DNA of 64,000 bases from Phlebopus portentosus (taxonomy: Eukaryota > Basidiomycota > Agaricomycetes > Boletales > Boletinellaceae). Of this stretch, positions 32,355 through 44,397 are shown in pieces. How positions within the stretch are numbered: the first letter of the stretch is position 1; each line of letters starts with the position of its first letter. Under the pieces are notes generated by a model that was not told where the DNA came from, ran no database searches, and was given only the letters and a program-made list of their open reading frames with translations. The translations under genes were made by a program, and so were the position numbers. The stretch is taken from positions 1,736,001 through 1,800,000 of the forward strand of contig JAYXKI010000006.1 of NCBI GenBank assembly GCA_037892935.1, given 5' to 3'.

Positions 32355-33783
32355 CGGAAGTGAAGCTTCAGACCAGAGGAGGCTCTTCAATTCACTAGCA
32401 GATTGATACGGTCCATCCACGCTCGGAGCCGCGACTGTAGTTAGTAATATGCGGCTTACATAATCCGGTTCTGCTCAACGTGTTTTGATTGGCTCAACCA
32501 AGGTGGTTCAAGAAAAATCATCCAATCCAGTCGCTGAGGTGACTGCGCCCATAAAGATATGTCATTTAATGTACGAGTCAATAAGTATTAGTTACGACAT
32601 ACTACTGTGTGGACGAGTCATACCAGACCCTACTCAAATGACTCGAATGTAGGGTAGGTAAGCTCAAGCTGAGTATGAGTTATGTATTGAACCCAGGAAA
32701 GGCCTGAGGTGCAGAAGTGCACGGATCGATGACTGCAGAGGGACAGAGAATCACTCTTACAACACCGATTTAACACCAATTACCGTGAACTGTAGCATTC
32801 TTGGGAGAGCACGACCATATCACGGTAATCCTAACAAAGTGACGACGTATAGGTCATTCCCGGATGCCTCTCCGTGGAAAATTGGAGTAACCTCTACAGC
32901 CTATGGACGATGAGAGCAGGATGCAAGAAATCATCTAGTCGGCACTGGGCATCATGGGATAAAGGAGGACTCGAACACGCCCAGACCGTTATTATGCTTT
33001 ATTTCCATGTTTTCCCACGGTTTTAAAAAGCGCACGCATAAAACGAGACAAGATTCCATAACACTGCCGACATTACAGGGATCATAAACAAGCGGCATTG
33101 CCTGTATGTACACTGTGCCCAAAGCTCTGCTATTGTAGATCATAATCGATCGTGAAAAAGAAGAGGCCAGATAGGTACAATCGCAAACGCACAAAGGGAA
33201 ATGCGAGGACATCAAGTCATAGCAGTGTCCATATGCACAATGACGAAGCGGAAGACCCATGTAAATATACGACGCAGGTATTCAGGTAAATATATCAGTT
33301 TAGACAGGTGAAGAGAGAAGATGAAAGAGGTAAAATTATAAACAATACATTGATTTGTTACGTTTCTGTTCGTTTCATAAGCCGCGATGGAGAGAGGAGA
33401 GACGTCTAGCTCGTGTACAAATTGGACATGTGCAAAGAGCGAGAACAGAACAAGGAAAAGAGAAACCAATAGAAACAGGACAAGAAAAAACGGAGCATGG
33501 GAAGGAAATACGAAAATAAGCGTTGACCGTGCCTAAGAACGAACCAGCGGGTATTCGAAGCGAAAAAAAAATGAGAGAAACGACGAATAGAAGGAAACAC
33601 AAGAAAGATATGGACTAAGGACTAAGATAGAAGAATATAAAGCAAACTGTTCTGCACATATTAAGTATTAACAACGAACGCGTATAGATGAAGGAAGGAT
33701 GACAAGGAGAGTAGGATAGGCGTCCACTAAAATCACAGAGTCGTTGAATCATCCTGTGGGACAGACGAGTAAGGCAATCGACG
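32355..33783. other. Intergenic with a purine-rich stretch
   Basis: About 1.4 kb between the RAE1 copy B start and the zinc-finger gene 3' end. From about 33290 to 33640 the plus strand is markedly A/G-rich (pyrimidine-rich on the transcribed minus strand), probably the 3' UTR of the zinc-finger gene. No gene is supported. Confidence 0.5.
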
Positions 33784-36700
33784 CTAGACCATGACACTGC
33801 CCGCAGAAACCGAGGGCTGCCAGCTAGCTTCGGACTCTGTCTTTAGATTCAACGTCCCGGTCGTCGCTCCAGTCCCGTTGCCATTACTGGAATCGTCGTT
33901 GAGACCGATTCCCGCCGCAATTGCAGCGGGATTGTTTGGTGTCTCTGATGTCAATATCGGTTGCTGCGCTTGACAGTCTGTGCCCGCATCTGAGCGCACT
34001 GTTAACATACAGAAGTTGAGCAACGCATTTCTCTGCCGAGAAACAACGCGGACGTACAGTGCCTATTAAGCGCATCCATGCGCGCAAAGGTGCGTTGGCA
34101 CCCTTGGCACGTATAGGGCCTGATATTCAAGTGAAGTTGCTCGTGCCTTTTGCAATCGTGCTGCCGAGCAAAGCCCTTTTCGCATCCGGGCCATTTGCAT
34201 TTAAATGGACGCTCTTCATTGTGAGACCGCATGTGACCTACTCAGACCAGTTATCAGTTTACAAAATCTCATGTCGAAAAAAAGGATAGACATACCCTTG
34301 AGGTTGAAATGGCGCGTAAAAGTACTACCGCATCCAGGTACAGGGCAGATGAAGTTCGCCTCCGTGCGCCGGCGCCTTTGACTTGCATCTGCAGTCGCGT
34401 GCGTAGTAACGTTCTGCCGTACAACTTGTATGGGTTGTTGGCTCTGAACCAGCGGTCGTCCTTGAGCATCGTGACTCATCACATGGACCGTAGGAGCAGC
34501 TCCGTCATGCTTCGTACTAACGTTGCCGCTAGCGAAGGACGTATTAGTCGGGTAAGGATATACGTCAGGCGGGAGATCGCTGACATTGACGCGAGGACTG
34601 GCATGCGGAGAAGGATACGGAGATGCGCTCAAGGAAACACGCTCACGCGATAGGCTGCGCGAGTGGCTATGGCCAGCTCCGCCATGGCTTACTGAACGCC
34701 GGTGGGCCCCTCCACCCATGCCTCCGAATCTCCCCCCGCTAATGCCAACCCCACTGAGACCGTTTGTTTGTCCAGGCATCAGGAAGGAGTCACCAGGACG
34801 AGCAAAATCCGAGGGAGTATAAAACGAACTTGCATTCGCGCCTCCAGAGCGATCAGCGAAAATTGGAGTCATGTCCGCCGAAAGTGCATTCCGCCTGTGG
34901 CCTTGACTCTCGCTGCGCGCGCGGCGCAAATCGGTTGGACCGACGTTAAACGCAAAGTCGGGAGTTAGGAAGTTATTGTCGGTATTCGCGCTCCCTGGCA
35001 TCGATGAACGATCGTTGTCGAAACCCATAGCGGCTGACACAGGTGGACCAAATGACATGTGATGAGGTGTGTTCAGACGAGGCGGCTGCTGTTGTCCAAA
35101 TGAACTAACGCCAATTTGTAGGCCAGACGTTTGACCCTGTGTCTGGTTTTGATTTGCTTGAGTATCATAACCAGTGCCCATGCCAACACCCATCTGCCAC
35201 AGCTGAGGGCGCACGGCTGTCTCAGAACGAGAGCGAACTCTTGGGTTCGACATCGGGATCAAGAAGTTCCCGTCCGTCGCATCCACACCGCGATCTGGAC
35301 TGCCGTCGCGCGACAGATGAAGAGCCCCCATCGCGTTACCAGTCTCGCCGTTGTTCCCGTTTATCGAAAGTGATGTGCTCCCACCAGAAGGTGGTGGAGT
35401 CAATGCCGCATTGGAGGGGAAGTTGTATGGAGATGGGGGAGCCTGAGGTAGCCGCGGGAGAGGTGAGGTGCCCCGAGATTGGGAACCCAATGATTGTGGG
35501 CTCGCCTGCGTACCCCAGGACTGCGGCTGTGATATTGCCGGGGATGCACGTCCTGAATCAAAATTGACATCAGAAGAATGCGTCAGATCTGTAACACAAT
35601 CTAGAGGAAAATATCACAGGAAAAGAATTGAATTAAGAACCACAAAGGAAGAGAGAGAAAAAGGGCCCAGAGCATCCTAAGGTAAAGTGAAATCTTAAAG
35701 GCAAACCGATCCGGACTTAGAGGCGTGGCAAATCTGCATTTCCCTCTTTAGGGAAGCGTGATCTCCGAAAGACGGACCATCAGAAAACAAAGAGAGGGAC
35801 AGGATACGAAAAATTATTGATGAGGTTCACCTTGATTCATTGTCTGGAAAGGAACGCCCTGAGCAACGCCGGCACTGATCGGCGTTGCTGGTACGATATT
35901 GATGCTGCCGATCCCTCCGGATGGCAGCATGGTATTCGTATTATCGGCGGAGAGTGTCTGATGGGAAAGCGACGGTGATGGTGCTGGGGATGTATGCGTG
36001 ATCTCGGGAGCTTGACCAGGGATGTAGATGTGAGGAGGCGACTGTGGGCCCTGATTCTGCGAGCTTGCAGCCCAGGAAGGAGAATGAACCTGACTAGGAT
36101 TGGGGGATCCGTCAAGACAGACACCCTCAAGACCAAATGTCCCAGATCCTTGGAAGTCATTTGGTTGCGACGATATCGAGGAGCCGCGGCTGCGTGCAAC
36201 ATCGTTCTGGTGTTGTTGACGCTGGTACTCATTGTTATCGCCGTTGGACGAGGCAGGTGAACCCTGATCGTAAGGCGAACCTGATCCGTACACACCCATC
36301 GGGTTATCAAGTGCGGGAGTAACGGAGACAGAAACGCCGGGATTATTTGAGCCAAGAGAAGAAGTGCTGAGACTGGGCGAGGAGCTCTGATTCTTTGATT
36401 GGTTGCTCGTCTGCTCGTTGAGCGAGTTCATGAAGTCAGTGCCGAAGAACAAGGAAGAGTCGCCTCCTTGGGCGTCGTAGAGGGTAGGGTCGTAATCGTC
36501 GCCTCCCGTGTAGTCAGGAGGAAGAACCGAGATGTCAAAGTCTCCAAACTGGTCGGCACCAGCTGCAAAGTTGTTCGGATTGGGAGAGGACTGAGGAAAC
36601 TCGTTGCCTGGGATGTAGGAGATGTCAGATCCGAGAGGCGAATTGTGGTAGGAGCCGGGCTGCGCAGCAAAGGAAGGACTATAGGGAGTCGGAGGTGCAC

Positions 36701-36874
36701 TAGGGTTTGCGGTGACACTCAGAGCGTCGTCCAGGGCGGCAGAAGAGTTGAAGTCCCTGAAGGTGGTGAACGGGGAAGACGAACCTTGGTGGTCGTTCCC
36801 GTGAGTATGTTGAGGGACGTCCAGGTCTGAGAGGAACGGGGAGTGTTGCCGGGAAAAGAGGACGGAGGTTCCAT
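33784..36874 (-). CDS. C2H2 zinc-finger transcription factor
   Basis: Exons 35831-36784, 34296-35588, 34058-34237 and 33784-33998 are well supported, with a proposed 37-nt first exon at 36838-36874 (2679 nt, 892 residues in total). The N-terminal ~740 residues are disordered, rich in Ser, Pro, Asn, Gln and Gly, as in activation regions. Three adjacent C2H2 fingers follow: ICPVPGCGSTFTRHFNLKGH, FKCKWPGCEKGFARQHDCKR..H and YTCQGCQRTFARMDALNRH, then a short acidic tail. Two fingers of the CX4C type plus one CX2C resemble fungal stress and development regulators, but no orthologue is claimed. The intron at 35589-35830 is 242 nt, much longer than the rest. The start is uncertain because a TATA box lies only 20 nt upstream of this ATG. 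Confidence 0.85.
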
Positions 36875-36893
36875 GGCTGCAGGGGATGGCAGC

Positions 36894-36901
36894 TTTATAT
36901 A
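36894..36901 (-). promoter_or_regulatory. TATA-like box near the zinc-finger gene start
   Basis: TATATAAA on the minus strand, only about 20 nt upstream of the ATG at 36874. At normal TATA spacing transcription would start at or after that ATG, which makes the start choice doubtful. Confidence 0.45.
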
Positions 36902-39900
36902 ACGAGGAGACTGGAGGGAGTATGGAGAGAAATCAAGAGATGCGTGAGTACGAGTAGAGATACTATGCGTTATGATGTATGTATGTATGTATCCCACCTC
37001 TGGTTATGCGCGTAAAGCACCAATAAGGGTTACGGAACTATCTTTCGTCGCGTGGGGGCAGTGCCCGTGCTTGTTACTATTGTAGCGAGGCTGTGAGATA
37101 TGGACGGCGCAGAGGACGAGTGGCGGGGTCGACGGGGTCGATGTGGAAGGAGAAAGAGATGTGTCTCTTACTGATCGGCCCTCGGTCGTTCTTACTTACT
37201 TACAACGCCGCGCCCAACCGGCCGCTCTCTTTGATGCTGGTGAATCGCAATTCAGCGACAACGACGATGACGACGGCGGCGAACAGCTCACACCAGCCGA
37301 CGAATGGGATAAAATAGCGACAAATTAAGGAGGAAATACGAGTCACAGACCTGTGTAAAGCGGTGTCGTCAGGTCGGGAGGGCCGAGGCGGATGGGTTAC
37401 ATCGCCCTTCCGAAGAAGGCAATCGACTGTCCCACGCTCATTTCTATTTCTTGTTTAACCTTGTTGCACCGTATTTTAATCATAATCTTTGCATTCATGC
37501 ATTTACTTTACTTTCTTTGCAGTTCTTTCAAATCTTTTGTTTTCTGGAGCGCATCTATCACTCGGACCCTATCCTAGTACTACTACGAGCCGCCTCAAAC
37601 ATTCAAATCATATCGTCCTGGTGACCTTCGTGATCCGGAATCGTTTTCATACTCTAGTTTCTCTCCGTCTCGCCGAACAAGGTGCACTTTCTTCCATATC
37701 GTCTTACCAATGCTGCTTTCCATCTTTCATTGCGTTTCATCTCCTGCATGCCAATCCGAATTCAAGCTGGATGATGGCAACAGCTGACCGATGAGCCTAG
37801 TCTGGCCCAGATACGCCATCACGTATCCAACTCATCTCATCACAATCGCGGGTCATCATATATTTTTGTTGACTACCGATCCATTCGTCACCATGTATCA
37901 CCGTTCTTGTTCGACTTGAAATTTCAAATTCTTTTGCTTCCATGCCCTTGCTTTGCTTCAATGGTTATCAAACAAGCGGATCGACTGAATCGGGAGAGTT
38001 GAAGGTGAGTCGTGGAATGAATCGTCATTATTTACGCTAAACCGATTCATGTGCTTAAAGAAGAGTATTTCATAGTATTTCTGTGAGATATAATACGCTC
38101 CTTCTGTCAAAGCGAAATCCGAAGCACCAGCCTAGTGGTCACATTGCCGCATCTATCCGTTCTGCTACGTTAGCGTTACAAAGGTGCCGGTAGAATGGCA
38201 AATTTTCACTTTCCTGCATCGAATTAGGTCGGATCGTCACAATCGAAGCTCTCGAGTTCGCCAACTCAAGTGCCCAAAAGGAGTAATGGTCGCTGCGATG
38301 CTTCTATCGCCTCCAAGAGATTCTCTTCTCAAGTTCTTCATCCATCCTTCTCGCTTTGAAGTATCGATAAAGGGCATGGGCTTGTCAAAGCTGCTCCCAG
38401 ACTCGATATATCGAAGCGTGTAGTTCACATCTTCTGAGCTTCTCTAGTTTCAAATCAGCGCCAGGCGCAACCAACGACCTTATGATCATGCGAATTATGC
38501 GTACGTCCTTCCAAATCTGTCTCCAATATACTCAGCGTCTATACGAAGCTGAACTATACTAACCTCTAACTATCTGACAGACTCCACATCAAACAGCTCA
38601 TTTTCCGGTCCGCACGGTCTACGACCTCTCTAGGGCCGTATCCAAAACTCTCCTCGGCGCCTTCACTTCATTAAACAAAGAAATTTTGCGATGCTTAGTT
38701 CGCATCGTCCCGAGAATCCGGAGTGCCATGACTCGCGTACACGTCTATGGCGGCGTCACGTACATCTCCATTCACATCACTTTATTGCGTAGCCTAAACA
38801 AAGACGGTCAAGAAAAACAGAGTTCTGCGAAGTGATGCATATCAGGAGGTACCATCGCGCTCATCGCAAAGCGAAACAGGAATGCTAACATCGAGGATCC
38901 GGAATTTCAATCTTCAAAGAATTAGATATCGAAGCTGACATTATTAATGTGCTAACTACGATGCTACCGCACATGGAAGCTCAAGGAGAAGCTCCAATGA
39001 TCCAATCGAAATCAGGGGGCCTCAGTGACGTTCGCTCCGACTTAAATACGAGAGAATCAGATGGTCGTCCGCGAATCCCCCACATCGAGCGTCGGCGAGG
39101 GTTATCGATTCTTCAAAATAGACTGCCTAATGATGGTATACCCTAAGAACATGAAACATCTGTAAGGTCGCATTCTGAATGCAATCCGAGTCGGATTTTG
39201 CAAGCCTTCCAGGTCCATCGACACCTCAATATCAATGTTGGGATAGGTGCGTTCATAGCGACACGGCTACTTGATGGAAAGTAAAAGAATGAAAGCGCAC
39301 ATGTCTGACTAGTTAGCCTCGTGGCCACAGTAGTAATGATCGGTCTAACCATGATACTAACAACTTTCTTTCGGAATATTTTTTTGCCTTCGACACAGAT
39401 CCGAGTTGGGCGCTGGGAATTTTTAAGCGCATCACATCATACCTCTGTGTGTGTTCTCAGCAGAGTTTTGGTTTCACACTGCTACTTCTTTTCAGAGACC
39501 CGGCAACTAAAGGAAGGGACTCAGACGAAGCTCTGCATTCACTTTACAAGTTGCCTCGTGCCCCGCGGCTAGGCGAGTATGGGTCAAGAAAAATGAAAAC
39601 ATATCAAGAGACGCCATCGCGGATTCCGAAACAAATATGAAATATCGCGGCCTGGCCCTGGTGAGCAACTCTGATATTATTAATGGACTGCTCTTAGGAG
39701 ATGTGTTTTTATTATAAGCACTTTGTCTTCTTGCACTACATTTCTCTTCAAACAGCGATCGACTCGGCGTTCTCGGGAACACTATCTTTGATATCGGTAA
39801 AACTGCGAATAGAAACAACAAACAAGCTTCTTCTCAACTATCTCACCTCGGATAAACATTGCGCAAAGCGTCACGACGTGAAGAGTCAGGTACGAACTAT

Positions 39901-42900
39901 TCACCTCCTGGACAACCATTGCCTCACTATTTTTCTTCCCTGATCATCACGCGTGTAAACGGAACGAAAAATTTAAGGTACGATTATGGACTCACGAAGA
40001 CCTCAGCTCCGGGACCACCTCCCTTCCGAAGGCTATCATCGACACAGACAGGACAATCTTCCCGCCTCATGTGAAAAACTATGCGCCGGAGCGAATCGAA
40101 GCTACACGAGAACGTAGAACCAAGTGATCCTCGGCGACGCTATCTGAAGTACAAATGGCGCAGGATCCAACTTCAGTACATCCATCCCAAAGAGGCCGCT
40201 CGATAGCCAATCCACGAACCTGCTCGGTGATGCGGAGATACATATGCAATAATATGGGGCACTGCCCTCAAACTTCCCTCGGACTTATGCATTATTATGC
40301 ATGGAGAAAGGGACGCCTTGTAGGGACCTGATGTTTTCGATTAGATATCGATGTCCTCTGCGGTACATCTAAGCGAAAGATGGAGGCTGGAAGCTGATGA
40401 CCATACCGACCCTGCCCGAGCTGAGCCTGTGCCAATGGTGCTTTGACCTTTCGTCACTGCATCAGGAATACGTGATTCCGTGACAAGTAGCAATCATTTG
40501 CGGCTTGTATGCGCGGGAGAGACATAAGGACTTATGCCAATACTGGCGTCCGAAAGTCGGTCTATCAGTAGATCTCGAACCTGGGGATCAGAATAAGGCT
40601 AAGTTTACTCTACATCACAGCCGCCCAGCGAAGCAGTATTCCATGAAACATACTAATCCCGATCACTCTTAACTATTCACGTCCCCAGAAATCCTTTATT
40701 GCTGTTCACTAAAAACTTCCTTCGAATATGAAAACGAATTCAATTGCATTGCGCAACAAAGCATCTGATGATAAAGCTATGCACGCACGGTTATATATAT
40801 CGCCTGCACCGCTTTATGCATTCATGAACGCAAGAGAGGGAGAAGGGAAGTATCTCGAAGTACACATCCAGTTCTTCTCCCGGATCCTCAGCTCAATGTC
40901 TATGCACACAGGCTTGGGCACTAGTAGCGCAAAGTCAGCTTTCTGATGACCTGAGGTTGTCAGGATCCGAGCTCCACCGCTTCCTGCTCGCTCGAAGTTC
41001 CTGGGAATCGGGATAGACAATAAAGTTAGCGCCTTGTTCCCGGCATAATTTTTCTTCTTATTCTTAAAAGTACTTGGCCTGTCCGGCATGGGGATGCGGG
41101 CGTTCTTCTTTTAGATGATCACGAGCACATAGCCCTGCACCAGAACATATTATAGATATCGACTCATTGCCTCTACTTCTCGTGACAGAACCAACTGTGA
41201 AGAGCTGTGCAGGTCAACAGAGTTCTGTCTGACAACGGAGATTTCCTTTTATAAAGCCGCCTTGATCAACAACTCTCAGAAAGCCGTGATGGTTTCGGAT
41301 GCCTCTTTAATGCCACTGACAGGTTTCAGGAGTTTGCCGCAGCCCTGGCCAAAGAGTCAATTCCAGTTGTTAGACACATCTAGTCGTACCTTTTTCAGAT
41401 ATCAACTCGAAGAGATTGTAAGCAAGATTAAAAATATATATCTTGAAGGGTTGGATTCAACGACTTTTTTACAATCCGTGGATAATTATGAGGTGTCGTT
41501 TGTTTGCCTGAAGTTCTTCAATTGTTGAGATTTCATCCCATCAATGTTTTTCCAGTGTGTTTACCTTTCTCAGGAGCTCTTTGGAATTCGAGCTCCTCTT
41601 GAAATCCTGGAAGAATCATGATTAACCTGTGTCAACATTGCTGTGCATCACGACGCACTGCATCCCGGGTCAACGGTAGGCGGTGTCCTGATCGGTGATC
41701 GGCAGTCCAATCAAGCGCTCGGGGCGATCCGAAAATGGTAGCATACCACATGTGGGACGGGCCACAAACCCGCGTCTGGACGGAACTCCTAAAGGTGTGA
41801 GGCAATTGTAGTGTTGAAAGCTTCTAGAGGACGGAAGCCATTAGGTGTTGAGCAACCAGAACAAGTCGAGGGAGCCGCACATGGACGGGGGGAAAGTGCG
41901 GCTTCACTACTACATATGGAAAATTCCGAATAAATGAACTAGCCAAAACAGATGCGTATTTTTCTGTATACTACGAAAGGACTAAGTTACTGACTCAGTA
42001 AGTCCAATGGAGCGACTAAAAAAAAAGATACTCGTAAGCTTTCCTTGTTTACGCGCGGGAAAACCTCGATGAGAATACTACTCAAGGTGTTGGGTTATGT
42101 AACCGGAACGTTCCTTAGGAGCCGTCGTGGCTGGCATGCTGCCGCATGTACGCATGAGCAATGTCCAAAGCGGCCAGTAAATCGCGGGGATGTACAGAAG
42201 ACTTCATACGATTTATCGGACCTTTTAGCATTCATCCACGGTCAGCAAGAAACCTCGTCTTCGCAGGCATCTGTCAGAAGCCTTCTTGTCACTTTCCGAG
42301 CATTCACCAGCCCCTTTCTGTCATACTGAAGGCCCGGTGACTCGTCTTGCATACCATTTCGTTATTGTGCATCCAAAAGCTAGCCACCAAACTCATTATA
42401 TGACTTAGGGCCGTCGTCGGAGATGACAAAAACTCTATACATGGAGTACCAACTGCTTCCCTATTCGCGGAGAAGGAATGGGGTCCAAAAGTATCAAGTA
42501 CTATGCGAAACTAATTCCACAGCGTATCTGCTACGCTCGATGGTCGACGACGCCACCGCTTCTACAGGATACCACTCTGTGTAGCTGCCGGCGGGATTTT
42601 TATTGAGCCGTCTTGGGCATGGGTATACGCCGGGAGTTGACAACGGACTTCAGGTGACTATGAAGGCAATAGCTCGACTGGTATCAAGCAGGCAAACTCG
42701 ATCAGGCGTACGCTGTACCACTGGCACAAACTACAGACCTCCTCTTGCGCACTGCTGATGACCTTGGAATGACCAGATTTCTCGTATCGTGGATTTCCCT
42801 GAGACACGCCACTAATCAATCAAATCTTTTTGCTGCAACATGAGAATGTGACAATTTTCCGTCACCTTCGCACAGCAATCGATAGTGTCCATCATCTCTC

Positions 42901-44397
42901 GACGTCAGCGCCGCTCGGAATATGGTTGTCCGAAGCAAATAATTTCCGGCATCCCGAGTCGCTCACGGTTGGCCGAGAATGAACGAACCAGCTAGACAGT
43001 CAAACAATGAGCACAACCTTACAAGTCTACCACTTGAACAGGTCCCTAGGCTCTGCACTCCAAGTGGTACAACAGGCTAACAGTCGAGTAAGGAAGAAGC
43101 TCCTTGAAACCGAGGCCGTGCATGACCTGTGAGCCGGTTTTGTACATACGGGCGCGAGTAAAAGCTCCAGATGAGACTCCGTGTTTATTTCTGATTACAT
43201 TCCTTGCGACTCCGCTGACTTAGATCCACATGTTGAATTGACGGTCTTCACGGGGGACCAGCCAGTCACGGACCGGTCACTTGAGATGAATCACGAATTT
43301 GAGTCTCGTAATGTGTGCATTTCGTCTTTCTGCAGATAAGGCGCTAGGTTTCTGATGAACCGGGCTCGGCCCAAGAGAACGACACTGATGGTCTCCACGC
43401 CCGGCAGCGTGAGTGATAATAGTCCGACTTCCATCATAGCGAGAAGAGAGGGACAGGGGTAAGCATAGCCCGCGTTTCATGCCGTGGTGTACTAGCGTGT
43501 ACCATTAATCAGGGTGGGAACAGGTTCCGTCATTGAATTTGAGCGTCAGCCTGAGGCCAAAGGAAAAGGTGACACTCAGGCTTGCTCGAGAAGCAACGGG
43601 AAAGAGTAGCCACACTGGGAGTCGCAGATAATCTGCGCGGAAAAAATCTATATGACCGCAGTAGAACTAGTTTCCCAGAACGTGTACCATTTCGTGGTTG
43701 CGACATACGGGTTGCTGCCGATGGAAGATACCGCTGGTTCTGATACACGCTTGCCTCCATCAGCAGCAACATTGTTCGAAAGCAAGTGCAAGAAATGCTG
43801 ACGGCCGCATCTCAGATGGCGGCGGAGGCAAGGTCAATCCGATATCGCCATCGCCATCCTCGAGAGAGCCGACCAGCAGCGATGGGAATGGGATTCCCAC
43901 GTGGCAAGCTCTTAGAGTTTCGAATTCAAGCAAGCTTATGCTACAGGCAGAAGATCACCTCAAAGAACTTCACCATTAAAGCTTTCCTAATCTCCGATAG
44001 CAATTCGGACCTAGTTCACATTGACAAGCCGCCCTTCCGCGAGAGAACGAAGGCTTTAAGTCCACCCAAATCAGCAGAGACGTGTTGGGGATTCTAGTTA
44101 CTTTCCACAAAGGAGTACGCCTTCTCCCGGCGAGTTAATAATTTTCGAAGACGCGAGCGAAGGATAGATTCGTCTTCATCCGATTTGCGATGCCCGAAAA
44201 TTTTTGCGGGTGATCAATGTCAGAATACTGAAAATCAATCATGAGTGTCACAGCGCCCATGGCGAAACAATAACAATATATAATTAGGCAGACAACCAAG
44301 GACACTGGCTAGTCTCACGTCAAGCTGGAACAAATCCAGGGACTGCGAAGGGCAAGATTCAAATCAAGAAGTTTGATGAGTAGCAAACAATTATAAT
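36902..44397. other. Gene-poor 7.5-kb stretch
   Basis: I can support no gene here. The first part (36.9-38.0 kb) should contain the long promoter or leader of the zinc-finger gene, with a TGTA microsatellite (about 36974-36991) and pyrimidine-rich stretches. From 38 to 44.4 kb only short, broken frames occur. Near 38496-38580 there is a perfect-looking intron (GTACGT, branch CTAAC, CTGACAG), but the flanking frames are short. Around 42.68 kb a frame reads GIKQA, like the copia reverse-transcriptase motif, in a region full of stops. The area may be eroded transposon sequence, which is inference. Confidence 0.4.

Noticed and set aside
32930..33000. T-arm-like sequence on minus (GTTCGAGTCCT) suggesting a tRNA
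   Set aside because: No acceptor stem, D-arm or anticodon arm could be fitted around it.
34586..35680. Several plus-strand frames of 78-142 codons
   Set aside because: Antisense to the zinc-finger gene; low-complexity shadows.
42680..42694. GIKQA, the copia reverse-transcriptase motif
   Set aside because: Five residues in a stop-rich region with no further RT motifs; too little to call an element.
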